Shown: positions 25,459 through 34,302, numbered from the stretch's first letter. The stretch: 43,355 bases of DNA from JAYRWN01 sp041917975 (GCA_041917975.1 JAYRWN010000448.1:1-43355); one strand, 5' to 3'. The notes: generated from the sequence alone by a model not told the origin. Numbers and translations: made by a program.

Positions 25459-26082
25459 ATGCGTAAAGCATTAATAGATACCTTGCGTAAAAAAAATATT
25501 GAAAACGAGAGGATTTTACGGGCCATGTCCGGACTACCCCGCCATTGGTTTTTAGATGCAGCTTTTGCCGATTGGGCTTATAAAGATGTCCCCTTTCCTA
25601 TTGGGAACGAACAAACAATCTCTCAGCCATACACCGTGGCCTTCCAGACACAATTGCTGGAAGTGGAACCCAAAGAAAAAATCCTGGAGATCGGCACCGG
25701 CTCGGGCTACCAAGCTTGCATATTATCTATTCTTGGTGCTAAAGTATACACCATTGAAAGGCAGGAAACCCTTTTTCATAAAACCAACATGCTACTCCAA
25801 AATATTGGATTCGGCCAAATTAGGACTTTTTTAAAAGACGGTTTTGAAGGCTTGCCGCGGTTCGCCCCATTCGATAAAATAATAATTACCTGTGGAGCGA
25901 ATGAAATTCCTTCACCTCTGGTAGACCAACTAAAAGTTGGTGGACTTATGGTTATCCCTTTAGGAGATAAAGAACAAAAGATGCTGCGCATCACCAAATT
26001 AAGTGCCACGGAACATAAAACCGAAGAATTCGGTTACTTCCGGTTTGTCCCTCTGCTAAAGGGCATAGAAAAAACAAAATGA
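25459..26082 (+). CDS. pcm: Protein-L-isoaspartate O-methyltransferase
   Basis: SAM-dependent repair enzyme that methylates isoaspartyl residues in damaged proteins. I choose ATG 25459 (207 residues, MRKALIDTLRKKNIENERIL). The frame can be extended to TTG 25432, but that TTG lies within GGAGG and the added residues are atypical. Signatures: VPFPIGNEQTISQPYTVAFQTQLLE for substrate binding, motif I ILEIGTGSGY at 75-84, and the post-I acidic residue in VYTIERQE. The cytosolic form has no signal peptide. It converges with an unknown lipoprotein gene, with only 4 bp between stops. Confidence 0.95.
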   Translation: MRKALIDTLRKKNIENERILRAMSGLPRHWFLDAAFADWAYKDVPFPIGNEQTISQPYTVAFQTQLLEVEPKEKILEIGTGSGYQACILSILGAKVYTIERQETLFHKTNMLLQNIGFGQIRTFLKDGFEGLPRFAPFDKIIITCGANEIPSPLVDQLKVGGLMVIPLGDKEQKMLRITKLSATEHKTEEFGYFRFVPLLKGIEKTK

Positions 26083-26086
26083 AAGG

Positions 26087-26629
26087 TTATGAACCCACGG
26101 TGCGTCCTTTGGCCACGTGTGACTTGCGTTGTTCATGATACATTTTATTCAGATTAACCAATAAGGTGGCCAAACCGTTATGACCGTCTGTATAATATTT
26201 TTGATCACCATAAGTAATAATTCCAGTGTGCTTTTTCCACTCTGCAGCTAAGAGAGTGTATTTTCTACCCAGCTTTTCATTGGGGCCAAACATGAGGAAT
26301 TTACCATCATCATTCGGCTCAAAGGAAACAGCAAACCGGTTTTCTTTGGGCAAGGTTACCAAGACACCGGGAGTTCCTTTGCGGATAACTATTTGTTCTA
26401 CCTTACGTCCGTCAACCACTTTTATTTCCCCCTGCACTATTTCAACATTGCCTCCGGTCATATCTCTTCTCAATACAACATCCTCAGATAAGTAGAACTG
26501 AATACGTTTTAAGTCCTCTTGCTTAAACTCATAACTGTCGTAAAATTTCTGAGTAAAAGGCGTTAAACGCGGACTACAGGATGAAAAGATAAACCAAGCT
26601 GAAATCCAGATTAATACTCGATTTTTCAT
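26087..26629 (-). CDS. Conserved-looking lipoprotein of unknown function
   Basis: 180 residues with a signal peptide ending in the lipobox FSSC (C18). After the Cys the protein is soluble: TPFTQKFYDSYEFKQEDLKRIQFYLSED, then a beta-rich middle (VLRRDMTGGNVEIVQGEIKVVDGRKVEQIVIRKGTPGVLV) and a basic C-terminus with DGHNGLATLLVNLNKMYHEQRK. I do not recognise a domain. It stands alone on the minus strand, converging with pcm, and has about 120 bp of upstream spacer containing a small hairpin, ATAAGC (26686-26691) with GCTTAT (26698-26703). Location in the inner or outer membrane cannot be decided from the +2 residue. Confidence 0.8.
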   Translation of the reverse strand: MKNRVLIWISAWFIFSSCSPRLTPFTQKFYDSYEFKQEDLKRIQFYLSEDVVLRRDMTGGNVEIVQGEIKVVDGRKVEQIVIRKGTPGVLVTLPKENRFAVSFEPNDDGKFLMFGPNEKLGRKYTLLAAEWKKHTGIITYGDQKYYTDGHNGLATLLVNLNKMYHEQRKSHVAKGRTVGS

Positions 26630-26752
26630 TGCTCTAATTTTTAGTAAAAGTATAACTTATCCCATTGACAACCAATATCATGAGTATAAGCTTAACAGCT
26701 TATTAACCTAGTATTTTATATAATTGTTAAAACATTTGGCCTCAGTAACTTT

Positions 26753-27250
26753 TTAACCCTTGCGAAGTAGGTTATCCATGGATCTTTTTTTACGAAAAAA
26801 TTCTTTCAGTAAAGCAGAACAGGGTGCTTCCATGAGGCCCAATTCCAATTTCGTATCCATATGCAATAATGGTCTGCCATAGCGCATAAAGCCTTCTTTC
26901 TCGTCACTGGCCGCATAAACCAGGCGTCCTAGTTGTGCCCATTTCAAAGCACCTGCGCACATGATACAGGGTTCAAGGGTTACATACATACTACATTCAT
27001 TTAGGTATTTATGGCCCAAGTGGTTGGCAGCGGCTGTAATAGCTTGAATCTCGGCATGAGCTGTTACATCATTAAGAGATTGAGTCAAATTATGGCACTT
27101 TGCAATGATTTGGTGATTCCAAACTACCACCGCCCCAACAGGTATTTCATCCTCTTCAAAAGCAAGACGAGCCTCCTCATACGCTCTGGTCATAAAATAT
27201 TCATCAGTAAAAACTATTATATTCACTACCTCCGTTTTTTGAGGAGACAT
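26753..27250 (-). CDS. tadA: tRNA-specific adenosine deaminase (nucleoside deaminase)
   Basis: Zinc deaminase that converts A34 to inosine in tRNA-Arg(ACG). The 165 residues contain the HAE motif (VTAHAEIQA) and the PCxxC motif (TLEPCIMCAGALKWA), supplying the His and two Cys zinc ligands and the catalytic Glu. DEIPVGAVVV near the start is typical. The start is uncertain: ATG 27250 adds a non-conserved lead (MSPQKTEVVNIIV), whereas most homologs begin a few residues before DEYFM; an in-frame GTG follows an AGGTA-type sequence there, and an ATG is at YFM. It diverges from guaB with a 70-bp gap to the guaB ATG. Confidence 0.93.
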   Translation of the reverse strand: MSPQKTEVVNIIVFTDEYFMTRAYEEARLAFEEDEIPVGAVVVWNHQIIAKCHNLTQSLNDVTAHAEIQAITAAANHLGHKYLNECSMYVTLEPCIMCAGALKWAQLGRLVYAASDEKEGFMRYGRPLLHMDTKLELGLMEAPCSALLKEFFRKKRSMDNLLRKG

Positions 27251-27309
27251 AATACAACTGAAGGCTTAATTATCAAAAAAAATCATCTCAGTTTCTTATA
27301 TAATATTCA

Positions 27310-27317
27310 TAACTTTG
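27310..27317 (+). promoter_or_regulatory. Probable -7 element of guaB, almost abutting its start codon
   Basis: TAACTTTG followed by CAC and the guaB ATG at 27321. It matches TAnnTTTG exactly. Transcription from it would begin at or within a few bases of the ATG, implying a leaderless or nearly leaderless mRNA. The -33 region (about 27287-27292) has only a weak match. Confidence 0.5.
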
Positions 27318-27320
27318 CAC

Positions 27321-28802
27321 ATGGACCTAAATAATATATATTCTACAAAAGGACTTCAGGATGCATTAACTTTTGACGATATATTGTTAATGCCTTCTTA
27401 CTCTGAGGTGTTGCCTAGAGAGGTGAATGTAAGTACAAAGTTAACCACTGATATCACCTTAAACACTCCGATAATCTCTGCAGCTATGGATACCATTACC
27501 GAAGAACGTTTGGCTATCGCCATCGCTCGCGAGGGAGGTATCGGCATTATTCATAAAAATATGGATATTAAAGATCAGGCGGAACAAGTGCGCAGTGTGA
27601 AACGATCGGAAAGTGGAATGATTCAGGACCCAGTCACTTTAAGTGCCCAAGCAAAGGTAAGTGATGCGTTAAAACTGATGAATCGTTATAAGATAGGCGG
27701 CATCCCCATTATTGATGAGGCAAATAAACTCATTGGGATATTAACCAATCGGGATTTAAGGTTCGAAACCGACTTCAGCAAACCGGTTAAAGATCTAATG
27801 ACCAAAGAGCGGCTGATAACGGTACCCCTTGGCACAACTTTAGAACAAGCCCGTGCTATTTTGCAAAAAAATAAAGTCGAAAAATTACCGGTTGTAGACA
27901 GTGAATATAAACTGCGTGGTCTTCTGACTTACAAGGACATTATGAAGTTGGAGAATTTTCCCAATTCTTGCAAAGATAAACATGGGCGATTAATCGTTGG
28001 AGCAGCGTTGGGAATAGCTAAAGAAACCTTTGATCGGTTAGACGCTTTATTGGAAGTAGGCGTAGATGTGGTCGTGGTAGATACTGCTCATGGTCATTCT
28101 AAAAGCGTTCTTGACACGATTAAGAAAATCCGCAAAAAATACCCTTCTCTACAGATTATCGGCGGTAATGTAGGAACCGGAGAAGGTGCATTAGCTTTAA
28201 AAGAGGCCGGAGTCAATGCTGTGAAAGTAGGTATTGGACCGGGAAGTATTTGTACCACCCGCATTGTTACCGGTGTGGGGGTTCCTCAATTGTCAGCTAT
28301 CATGTCTGCAGCTTATGCTTTACGCGGAAGCGGCATTCCAGTCATCGGTGACGGTGGCATTCGGTACACGGGAGATATTGCCAAAGCAATCGCAGCAGGG
28401 GCTGACTCAATTATGGTCGGTTCCTTATTTGCAGGCGTGGAAGAAGCACCCGGTGAAACCATCATTTTTGAAGGTCGAAAATTTAAGATCTACCGGGGTA
28501 TGGGCTCTTTAGGAGCTATGCAACAAGGTTCTAAAGATCGTTATTTTCAAGATATTGAAGATGATATCAAAAAATTAGTACCGGAGGGTATTGAGGGTCG
28601 TGTTCCTTTTAAAGGTACAGTAAATGAAGTTATGGTACAATATATCGGTGGCTTGCGCGCAAGTATGGGGTATTGCGGAGCTCCAACCATAAAAGATTTA
28701 CAAAAGGCCAAAATGCAACGCATTACGGCCGCCGGGGTAACTGAAAGTCACCCGCATAACATTACGATTACAAAAGAATCCCCTAATTATAGCCGAAAAT
28801 AG
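27321..28802 (+). CDS. guaB: IMP dehydrogenase
   Basis: Oxidises IMP to XMP with NAD+, the committed step to GMP. From ATG 27321 it is 493 residues; an in-frame TTG two codons earlier lies inside the probable promoter and is unlikely. Order: N-terminal barrel strands (ALTFDDILLMPSYSEVLP), a Bateman module of two CBS domains (about 95-205; PVTLSAQAKVSDALKLM and LITVPLGTTLEQARAIL), then the barrel with the catalytic loop GPGSICTTRIVTGVGVPQ (C311) and the flap YRGMGSLGAM. The gene directly abuts the glycosylase gene downstream, suggesting an operon. Confidence 0.98.
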   Translation: MDLNNIYSTKGLQDALTFDDILLMPSYSEVLPREVNVSTKLTTDITLNTPIISAAMDTITEERLAIAIAREGGIGIIHKNMDIKDQAEQVRSVKRSESGMIQDPVTLSAQAKVSDALKLMNRYKIGGIPIIDEANKLIGILTNRDLRFETDFSKPVKDLMTKERLITVPLGTTLEQARAILQKNKVEKLPVVDSEYKLRGLLTYKDIMKLENFPNSCKDKHGRLIVGAALGIAKETFDRLDALLEVGVDVVVVDTAHGHSKSVLDTIKKIRKKYPSLQIIGGNVGTGEGALALKEAGVNAVKVGIGPGSICTTRIVTGVGVPQLSAIMSAAYALRGSGIPVIGDGGIRYTGDIAKAIAAGADSIMVGSLFAGVEEAPGETIIFEGRKFKIYRGMGSLGAMQQGSKDRYFQDIEDDIKKLVPEGIEGRVPFKGTVNEVMVQYIGGLRASMGYCGAPTIKDLQKAKMQRITAAGVTESHPHNITITKESPNYSRK

Positions 28803-29396
28803 ATGAACCGCTTATCCAGGGACTTCTATCTCCAAACAGATGTTCTTGACATTGCTAAAAAACTCCTGGGTAAAGTCCTGGTCTCCCAGATTGGCGGGCA
28901 ACGCACTTCCGGTATCATCGTCGAAACTGAAGCATACCAGGCTCCTGAAGACAAAGCTTCCCATGCTTATAATTTTAAGCGAACCAAACGCACCGAAACA
29001 ATGTATAATCCAGGAGGTCATGCGTACATTTATCTCTGTTATGGTTTGCACCACCTTTTTAATGTAGTAACTGGCCTTAAAGGAATGCCTCACGCCGTCC
29101 TGGTTAGAGCCTTACAACCTCTCGAAAATATCCCTGGCATGCTTAGCCGAAGGAAAAACAAACACCCTCTGAAAGTTACTAAAGGCCCGGCATTATTAAG
29201 TGAAGCTTTGGCTATTACTGTTGACATGGATGGAACTGATTTGGTCACGAGCCAGTTATTATGGATTGAAAATTATTTACAGCCTGAGCCTGGTGAAATT
29301 CAACAATCAAAACGGATCGGCGTTGAATATGCCCAAGAATGTGCGTCATGGGAGTGGAGGTTTTATTTAAAAAATAATTCATGGGTAAGTCAATAA
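28803..29396 (+). CDS. DNA-3-methyladenine glycosylase (AAG/MPG family)
   Basis: Base-excision repair glycosylase of 197 residues that removes alkylated and deaminated purines. Family signatures: the catalytic-region motif IVETEAYQAPEDKASHAYN (E41 in VETEAY corresponds to the catalytic Glu region), RTETMYNPGGHAYIYLCYGLHHLFNVV with the helix-intercalating area, VLVRALQPLE and KGPALLSEALAI. The ATG begins immediately after the guaB stop, and its 3' end overlaps the next gene by 16 nt, so the three genes appear to be one transcriptional unit. Confidence 0.95.
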   Translation: MNRLSRDFYLQTDVLDIAKKLLGKVLVSQIGGQRTSGIIVETEAYQAPEDKASHAYNFKRTKRTETMYNPGGHAYIYLCYGLHHLFNVVTGLKGMPHAVLVRALQPLENIPGMLSRRKNKHPLKVTKGPALLSEALAITVDMDGTDLVTSQLLWIENYLQPEPGEIQQSKRIGVEYAQECASWEWRFYLKNNSWVSQ

Positions 29397-30652
29397 AAGT
29401 TTTACTTCTGACCATCACTTTCCTCCTTGGTGTTAAAGCGAGGATCTGGACTACTGACCTGGTTAATTCCGATCATATTTATGTAGATTATGTAAAGACC
29501 GTTACTTTTCACCAAACCGGCTTACCACTTACTTTACCAATAGTTATGGGCCAAGGTAGTCTGACTTTTGCTTTTGATGACATAAATGGGGGGAGCACCC
29601 GTTATAAATACTACATAGAACATTGTGACCGGTTTTGGCAAGCATCCAATTTGAGTCCCAATGATTATCTGGATGGATTTGATGAAGATAACCTGCGGCA
29701 AGTAGATTTTTCTGTAGGCACATATCAGGACTACTCTCATTATACGTTAGTTCTCCCAAATAATGTGACCCGCTGGACTAAATCAGGTAACTATTTACTT
29801 CATATTTTTGATGAAGCTTCCGGAGAACCGGTGATCACGCGCCGGTTTGGAGTCGCGGATATTAAATTATCGCCCACCTTATATTTTCGGCGACCGGTAA
29901 ATACCCTAATCGATCAAACACATCAGTCTTTTGAAGTTGCCATTGATATCAAAGATTTTAATTTGTCTAATCCCCTTCAAGATGTTTCAATTCAAGTGAT
30001 CCAAAATGGTCGGTGGCAATTTATTACGTCCCCAAAACCACCTAATTTTATAAGAGGAACCGAAGTAGTATTTTTAGACAATGGTCAGTTAACTTTACCT
30101 GGTGGTAAAGAATTCCGGACGTTAGATATTCGGTCCCTACGTGCTCGAACTGTAAACGTAGAAGCCATTGAAGTCCAGCCTGATGGCGTCGTTGTGTTTG
30201 TAGAACCTGAACCACTGCGGGCTACGCGGAATTATATTTATATTATAGATGGAAATGGAGCTTTCGTCATAGAAAACAAGGATCGCCCTGGAGATCCTCA
30301 GCTAACCTGCGATTATGCTCATGTCAATTTTTTATTGCAAAGTTCCAAAGAATTAGACCAAGGCATCTATCTTCTGGGTGGATTCAACCATTGGGAGTGT
30401 TTAGAAGAAGATAGACTTAGGTATAAGCCGGAAGATGGAGGATATGTCATCGAAAAATTACTTAAACAAGGCTACTATAATTATGCATTTGCCATGAAGG
30501 ATGAAAAGACCGGGCAACCAAATTATAGTAAGACCGAAGGCGATTCATATGAGACAGAAAATAACTATACAGTTCTCATCTATTATCACCCTATAGGTGC
30601 AAGATATGATCAATTGATCGGTCTACGCACATTTAATAGTCTAAAACCTTAA
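29381..30652 (+). CDS. Type IX secretion system plug protein (DUF5103 type)
   Basis: Predicted periplasmic T9SS component of 423 residues. The N-terminus is a signal peptide (MGKSIKVLLLTITFLLGVKA). The main domain has the DUF5103 pattern: VNSDHIYVDYVKTVTFHQTGLPLTLPI, GSLTFAFDDINGGSTRYKYYIEHCDRFWQ, LDGFDEDNLRQVDFSVGTYQDYSHYTLVLPN. Pfam has renamed this region the T9SS plug domain after the protein found bound to the SprA (Sov) translocon, where it seals the pore. The C-terminal third has a carbohydrate-binding-like beta fold (GIYLLGGFNHWECLEEDRLRY). Naming relies on recalled family knowledge. It overlaps the glycosylase gene by 16 nt; no other T9SS machinery gene is in the window. Confidence 0.85.
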   Translation: MGKSIKVLLLTITFLLGVKARIWTTDLVNSDHIYVDYVKTVTFHQTGLPLTLPIVMGQGSLTFAFDDINGGSTRYKYYIEHCDRFWQASNLSPNDYLDGFDEDNLRQVDFSVGTYQDYSHYTLVLPNNVTRWTKSGNYLLHIFDEASGEPVITRRFGVADIKLSPTLYFRRPVNTLIDQTHQSFEVAIDIKDFNLSNPLQDVSIQVIQNGRWQFITSPKPPNFIRGTEVVFLDNGQLTLPGGKEFRTLDIRSLRARTVNVEAIEVQPDGVVVFVEPEPLRATRNYIYIIDGNGAFVIENKDRPGDPQLTCDYAHVNFLLQSSKELDQGIYLLGGFNHWECLEEDRLRYKPEDGGYVIEKLLKQGYYNYAFAMKDEKTGQPNYSKTEGDSYETENNYTVLIYYHPIGARYDQLIGLRTFNSLKP

Positions 30653-30677
30653 GGAAGGTGAGGGAACTCGTGCTCAT

Positions 30678-30693
30678 CTATATTTCGATATAG
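30678..30693. other. Small hairpin with TTCG loop
   Basis: CTATAT (30678-30683) and ATATAG (30688-30693) flank TTCG, which as RNA is a stable UUCG tetraloop. It lies 25 bp after the plug gene and 95 bp before the TolC gene. There is no immediate U-tract, so it is a weak terminator or processing-site candidate. Confidence 0.35.
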
Positions 30694-30788
30694 TTTATCC
30701 CCGGTTTTTGGCCATTGATATAAATAAATAAGTATCTACGAGGTTATTCAATATCATTGTATTAGATAACAACCATGAAATTAATAGC

Positions 30789-32216
30789 ATGACCATGCAT
30801 AAATATTTTTTAATTTTTCTTTACACCCTTATGATCACCTTGACTTCATGGAGTCAGGATAAATGGAGTCTGGAAAGGTGCATACAACGGGCCATAGATA
30901 ACAATATCCAACTCAAACAAAATAAAGTTCAAACGGATCAGGCTGCCTTAACTTTGCAACAAAGCAAGCTTAATCAGCTACCCTCTTTGAGCGGATCGAG
31001 TGGCTATTCGTTCAATTTTGGTCGAAATGTGGATCCTTTGACCAACAGCTATAAAAGCGAAGTGTTTAGCGGAAATAATTGGGGGATCAGCAGCGGCGCC
31101 TTATTATATGGAGGTGGGCAAATACGCACAAATATAGCCCTTAATAATAGCCTTCTGGAAGAACGTAAACTGCGTAACCAGCAGTCTCTGAACGATGTTC
31201 AACTCAATGTGGTCCTGGCATTTATGAATATCCTTTTCGAAGAAGAGCGGCTAAATAACAGCCAAGCCCAATTAGCTATCAGCCAAAGTGCCTTGGAAAG
31301 AATGATGCGTTTAATTCAAGCAGGAGCTCAACCTGAAAATGCCCGTTATGACCTGGAGGCTCAAATAGCCCTTAATGAACAATCGGTCGTCGGCAGTGAA
31401 AATAACCTCACTCAGGCATTGTTGAGCTTGAAAACTTTATTATTGCTTGATGCGGATTATAATTTGGTTATTGAAAGGCCGGAGATAGAAATTCCCACTG
31501 ATGTTGACCCGGATATATTCACCTTTGCGGATGTATATCGATCAGCCTTAAATACACAACCATCCATGCAAGCAGATGAATGGTTATTAAAAAGTAGCCA
31601 GCTAGCTATTAATCTGGCTAAAACACAGCTTCAACCCACATTATCACTGGGAGGAAGTGTGAACACAGCTTATTCGAATAAAGGTTTACGTGTTGTTGGA
31701 ACTTCTACGGTTAGACAGCCTTTCGATGCTTTTTTTAATAACGATAAATACACCTTCGAGGTTGAAAGTACCATCCCCATCACCGATAAATCCAGTTATT
31801 GGCAGCAGTTTTCAGATAACCTTGGTTATGGTTTAGGACTCAACCTGAATATTCCAATATATAATCGTGGGAGTGTACGTACGCGGATAAAGTCAGCCGA
31901 ATTGGATCTGAATTCAACTGCGTTGCAAGTGGAACAAAACAAAGAAAATCTAAAAGCAACCATACAAAGGGCTATTGCCGATGCAAAGGCTTCAAAAAGG
32001 GCCTTTAACGCTGCGCAAAAGACCTTAGATGCACAAAAAATATCTTATGAGAATATTCAAAAAAGGCTCGACCTGGGTTCGGCGAACACCTACGAGTTGA
32101 TCGAAGCGAAAAACAGGTTTGATTCAGCTGCGAACAGTTTGATCATCAATAAATATGACTACTTGTTCCGTTTAAAAGTTATCGATTATTATTTGGGTAA
32201 ACCATTGAAAATATAA
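30789..32216 (+). CDS. TolC family outer membrane efflux protein
   Basis: Outer-membrane channel of 475 residues forming, by family, a trimeric beta-barrel and periplasmic alpha-helical tunnel. A signal peptide (MTMHKYFLIFLYTLMITLTSWSQ) is followed by WSLERCIQRAIDNNIQLKQNKVQTDQAALTL and two OEP repeats; the second ends with KLDAQKISYENIQKRLDLGSANTYELIEAKNRF (approximate), the usual TolC closing motif, and LIINKYDYLFRLKVIDYYLG. The start may be the second Met (30795). The adaptor gene follows after 13 bp, so the two should assemble. No pump permease is encoded next to them. Confidence 0.95.
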   Translation: MTMHKYFLIFLYTLMITLTSWSQDKWSLERCIQRAIDNNIQLKQNKVQTDQAALTLQQSKLNQLPSLSGSSGYSFNFGRNVDPLTNSYKSEVFSGNNWGISSGALLYGGGQIRTNIALNNSLLEERKLRNQQSLNDVQLNVVLAFMNILFEEERLNNSQAQLAISQSALERMMRLIQAGAQPENARYDLEAQIALNEQSVVGSENNLTQALLSLKTLLLLDADYNLVIERPEIEIPTDVDPDIFTFADVYRSALNTQPSMQADEWLLKSSQLAINLAKTQLQPTLSLGGSVNTAYSNKGLRVVGTSTVRQPFDAFFNNDKYTFEVESTIPITDKSSYWQQFSDNLGYGLGLNLNIPIYNRGSVRTRIKSAELDLNSTALQVEQNKENLKATIQRAIADAKASKRAFNAAQKTLDAQKISYENIQKRLDLGSANTYELIEAKNRFDSAANSLIINKYDYLFRLKVIDYYLGKPLKI

Positions 32217-32229
32217 ACTAATCATCATC

Positions 32230-33666
32230 ATGTCTGCACCGAAGAAGCGCAAATCCAGAACTTTATTATTTGTTTTAATTGGAGCTGTCTTACTCTTAGT
32301 GGCATTTGCTATTTATAAGCAAAAACAAAAACCAAAAGGTGAAGAGGTTGAAACATACAAACTGACCAAACGAACCATAAAAGAGACAGTTACTGCCAGT
32401 GGAAAAATATTTCCCGAAAAGGAAGTTAAAATATCTTCAGACGTTTCCGGAGAAATCGTGCAATTGTTAGTAGAAGAAGGGGACTCCGTGGCTACCGGGC
32501 AATTGTTAGCGAAAGTTAACCCCGATGCTTATATGTCCGCCGTTGAACGCGGGCAAGCCGGTTTAAACAATGCCAAAGCTCAACTATCCATCAGTCTTAG
32601 CCAAGTCGAAAGCAGTCGAGCCCAACAAGAACAAATCAATGCACAATTATCTAATACCCGTAAAATTCATGAAAGGAATAAACAATTAAAGTCCCAGGGA
32701 GTTATCTCGCAAGCCGATTTTGAAGCATCAGCGTCTAATCTTGAAATGCAGGAGGCAAATTATCGGGCTTCACAAGCCAGCATGCGTTCCGCCGAACAAA
32801 GTGCAAAAGCAGCCGAATTTAGTGTCAAGGGCTCGCAAGCTTCTTTAAAAGAATTACAGACCAGTCTGCAAAGAACGTCCATTTTTGCGCCTACATCCGG
32901 TATAATATCCAAGCTAAATGTGGAAGAAGGTGAACGTGTTGTAGGTACCATTCAAATGGCCGGAACGGAAATGATGAGGATCGCCAATCTGACGAGTTAT
33001 GAAGTACAGGTCGAAGTCACTGAAAATGATATCCTTAAAGTAGCTTTAAACGATGACGTGGAAATAGAGGTTGATGCCTATCTAGACCGAACTTTTAAAG
33101 GCAAAGTATCTGAAATAGCTAATTCTGCAGCCAATAGTGGCGCCACCACTAGTTCTCTGACCTCGGAGCAAGTGACTAATTTTGTAGTCAAAGTGCGCAT
33201 AGAAGCAGATTCTTATGCAGAACTAATTAAAAGTGGGAATAAGTTTCCTTTCCGCCCAGGAATGTCCGCATCCGTAAGTATTACGACAGAAATAGCTTCG
33301 GATGTTTTGGCCGTGCCCATTCAAGCAGTAACCAGCCGTGAGGATAAACAACCCTCCGATGAAAAAGAAGACAGCAAAGTTACGGTAAGTGTTAGCGATG
33401 ACGAAGACAGCGAAAAATCTAAAGCATCCCGCAAACTGGCCACTTTGGACGAAATTGTTTTCCAATTAAAGGGAGATACAGTAGCCCAGATTAAAGTTTC
33501 TACAGGTATCCAGGATGATGAATACATCATGATTTCCTCCGGCTTGAATGAAGGTGATGAAGTAGTGAGCGGCCCCTACCGTACAGTATCCAGAACACTA
33601 AAATCCGGAATGTCCGTTCATAAAAAAGAGGAGAAGAAAAACACGAAACCTAAGACGGACCAATAG
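32230..33666 (+). CDS. HlyD/MFP-type periplasmic adaptor (efflux)
   Basis: Membrane fusion protein of 478 residues linking an inner-membrane pump to TolC. One N-terminal membrane anchor (about 10-28) precedes a lipoyl half (ETVTASGKIFPEKEVKISSDVSGEIVQLLVEEGDSVATGQLLAKV), a long alpha-hairpin (about 95-215), the second lipoyl half (IFAPTSGIISKLNVEEGERVVG), a beta-barrel, and a membrane-proximal domain. A charged Ser/Asp/Lys-rich insertion (about 375-400) interrupts the C-terminal part. The pattern is that of adaptors paired with MacB-type ABC transporters, but no such gene follows; the next gene, 3 bp away, is a glycosyltransferase. Confidence 0.94.
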   Translation: MSAPKKRKSRTLLFVLIGAVLLLVAFAIYKQKQKPKGEEVETYKLTKRTIKETVTASGKIFPEKEVKISSDVSGEIVQLLVEEGDSVATGQLLAKVNPDAYMSAVERGQAGLNNAKAQLSISLSQVESSRAQQEQINAQLSNTRKIHERNKQLKSQGVISQADFEASASNLEMQEANYRASQASMRSAEQSAKAAEFSVKGSQASLKELQTSLQRTSIFAPTSGIISKLNVEEGERVVGTIQMAGTEMMRIANLTSYEVQVEVTENDILKVALNDDVEIEVDAYLDRTFKGKVSEIANSAANSGATTSSLTSEQVTNFVVKVRIEADSYAELIKSGNKFPFRPGMSASVSITTEIASDVLAVPIQAVTSREDKQPSDEKEDSKVTVSVSDDEDSEKSKASRKLATLDEIVFQLKGDTVAQIKVSTGIQDDEYIMISSGLNEGDEVVSGPYRTVSRTLKSGMSVHKKEEKKNTKPKTDQ

Positions 33667-33669
33667 ACA

Positions 33670-34302
33670 ATGTTTCAGGAATGTGCTTTGATCATCTTTG
33701 CCCGTAATCCTGTTTTTGGCCAAGTTAAAAGCAGAATAGCCAAACGAACTGATCCGGAAACAGCACTGAGCATTTATAATCAGTTGTTAGCAATCACAAG
33801 AGAAAATGTCAAAACTTTCAAAGGTGTAACCTTTGTTTTTTACAGCAGCTACATTGAACAAAATGATATTTGGGTAAATGTTGAAAAGAGATTACAGTCT
33901 CCAGATGATAATCTGGGGAAACGTCTTAAAGCAGCTTTGCGAAGTTTAAACGATGTTTATAAATATAAAATAATTATCGGGACGGATTGCCCAGAATTGT
34001 CGGAGCACATTATAAACCAAGCGTTAGTTGCTTTAAAGGATCATGATGTAGTGATTGGACCTGCAAAGGATGGCGGCTATTATTTAATAGGTCTGACCCA
34101 GGATTATACAACACTTTTTGAAGAGATACATTGGGGTTCATCCGAGGTGTTAGCCCAAACCCTAAATCAGGTAAACCAATTAAATCTTAGCTGCGCTTTA
34201 CTACCCGAACTGCATGATGTCGATGAAATATCTGACTGGGAGCAATACCTATCACGTCTTAGGGATAAAACTTCGGCCCCATACGAGCAGAATTATAAAT
34301 AG
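33670..34302 (+). CDS. DUF2064 / TIGR04282-type glycosyltransferase
   Basis: GT-A-fold protein of 210 residues with the family patterns ALIIFARNPVFGQVKSRIAK at the start, IIGTDCPEL (about 103-111), and VVIGPAKDGGYYLIGL (about 126-141). Family members are annotated as glycosyltransferases, some linked to arsenosugar synthesis; nothing else here supports arsenic chemistry, so I keep the general name. It is cytosolic with no membrane segment. It follows the adaptor gene by 3 bp. Its 3' end overlaps the convergent lnt gene by 51 bp. Confidence 0.9.
   Translation: MFQECALIIFARNPVFGQVKSRIAKRTDPETALSIYNQLLAITRENVKTFKGVTFVFYSSYIEQNDIWVNVEKRLQSPDDNLGKRLKAALRSLNDVYKYKIIIGTDCPELSEHIINQALVALKDHDVVIGPAKDGGYYLIGLTQDYTTLFEEIHWGSSEVLAQTLNQVNQLNLSCALLPELHDVDEISDWEQYLSRLRDKTSAPYEQNYK

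Noticed and set aside
33670..34302. Arsenosugar biosynthesis role for the DUF2064 gene
   Set aside because: The family name mentions it, but no ars, SAM methylase or other arsenic gene is nearby.
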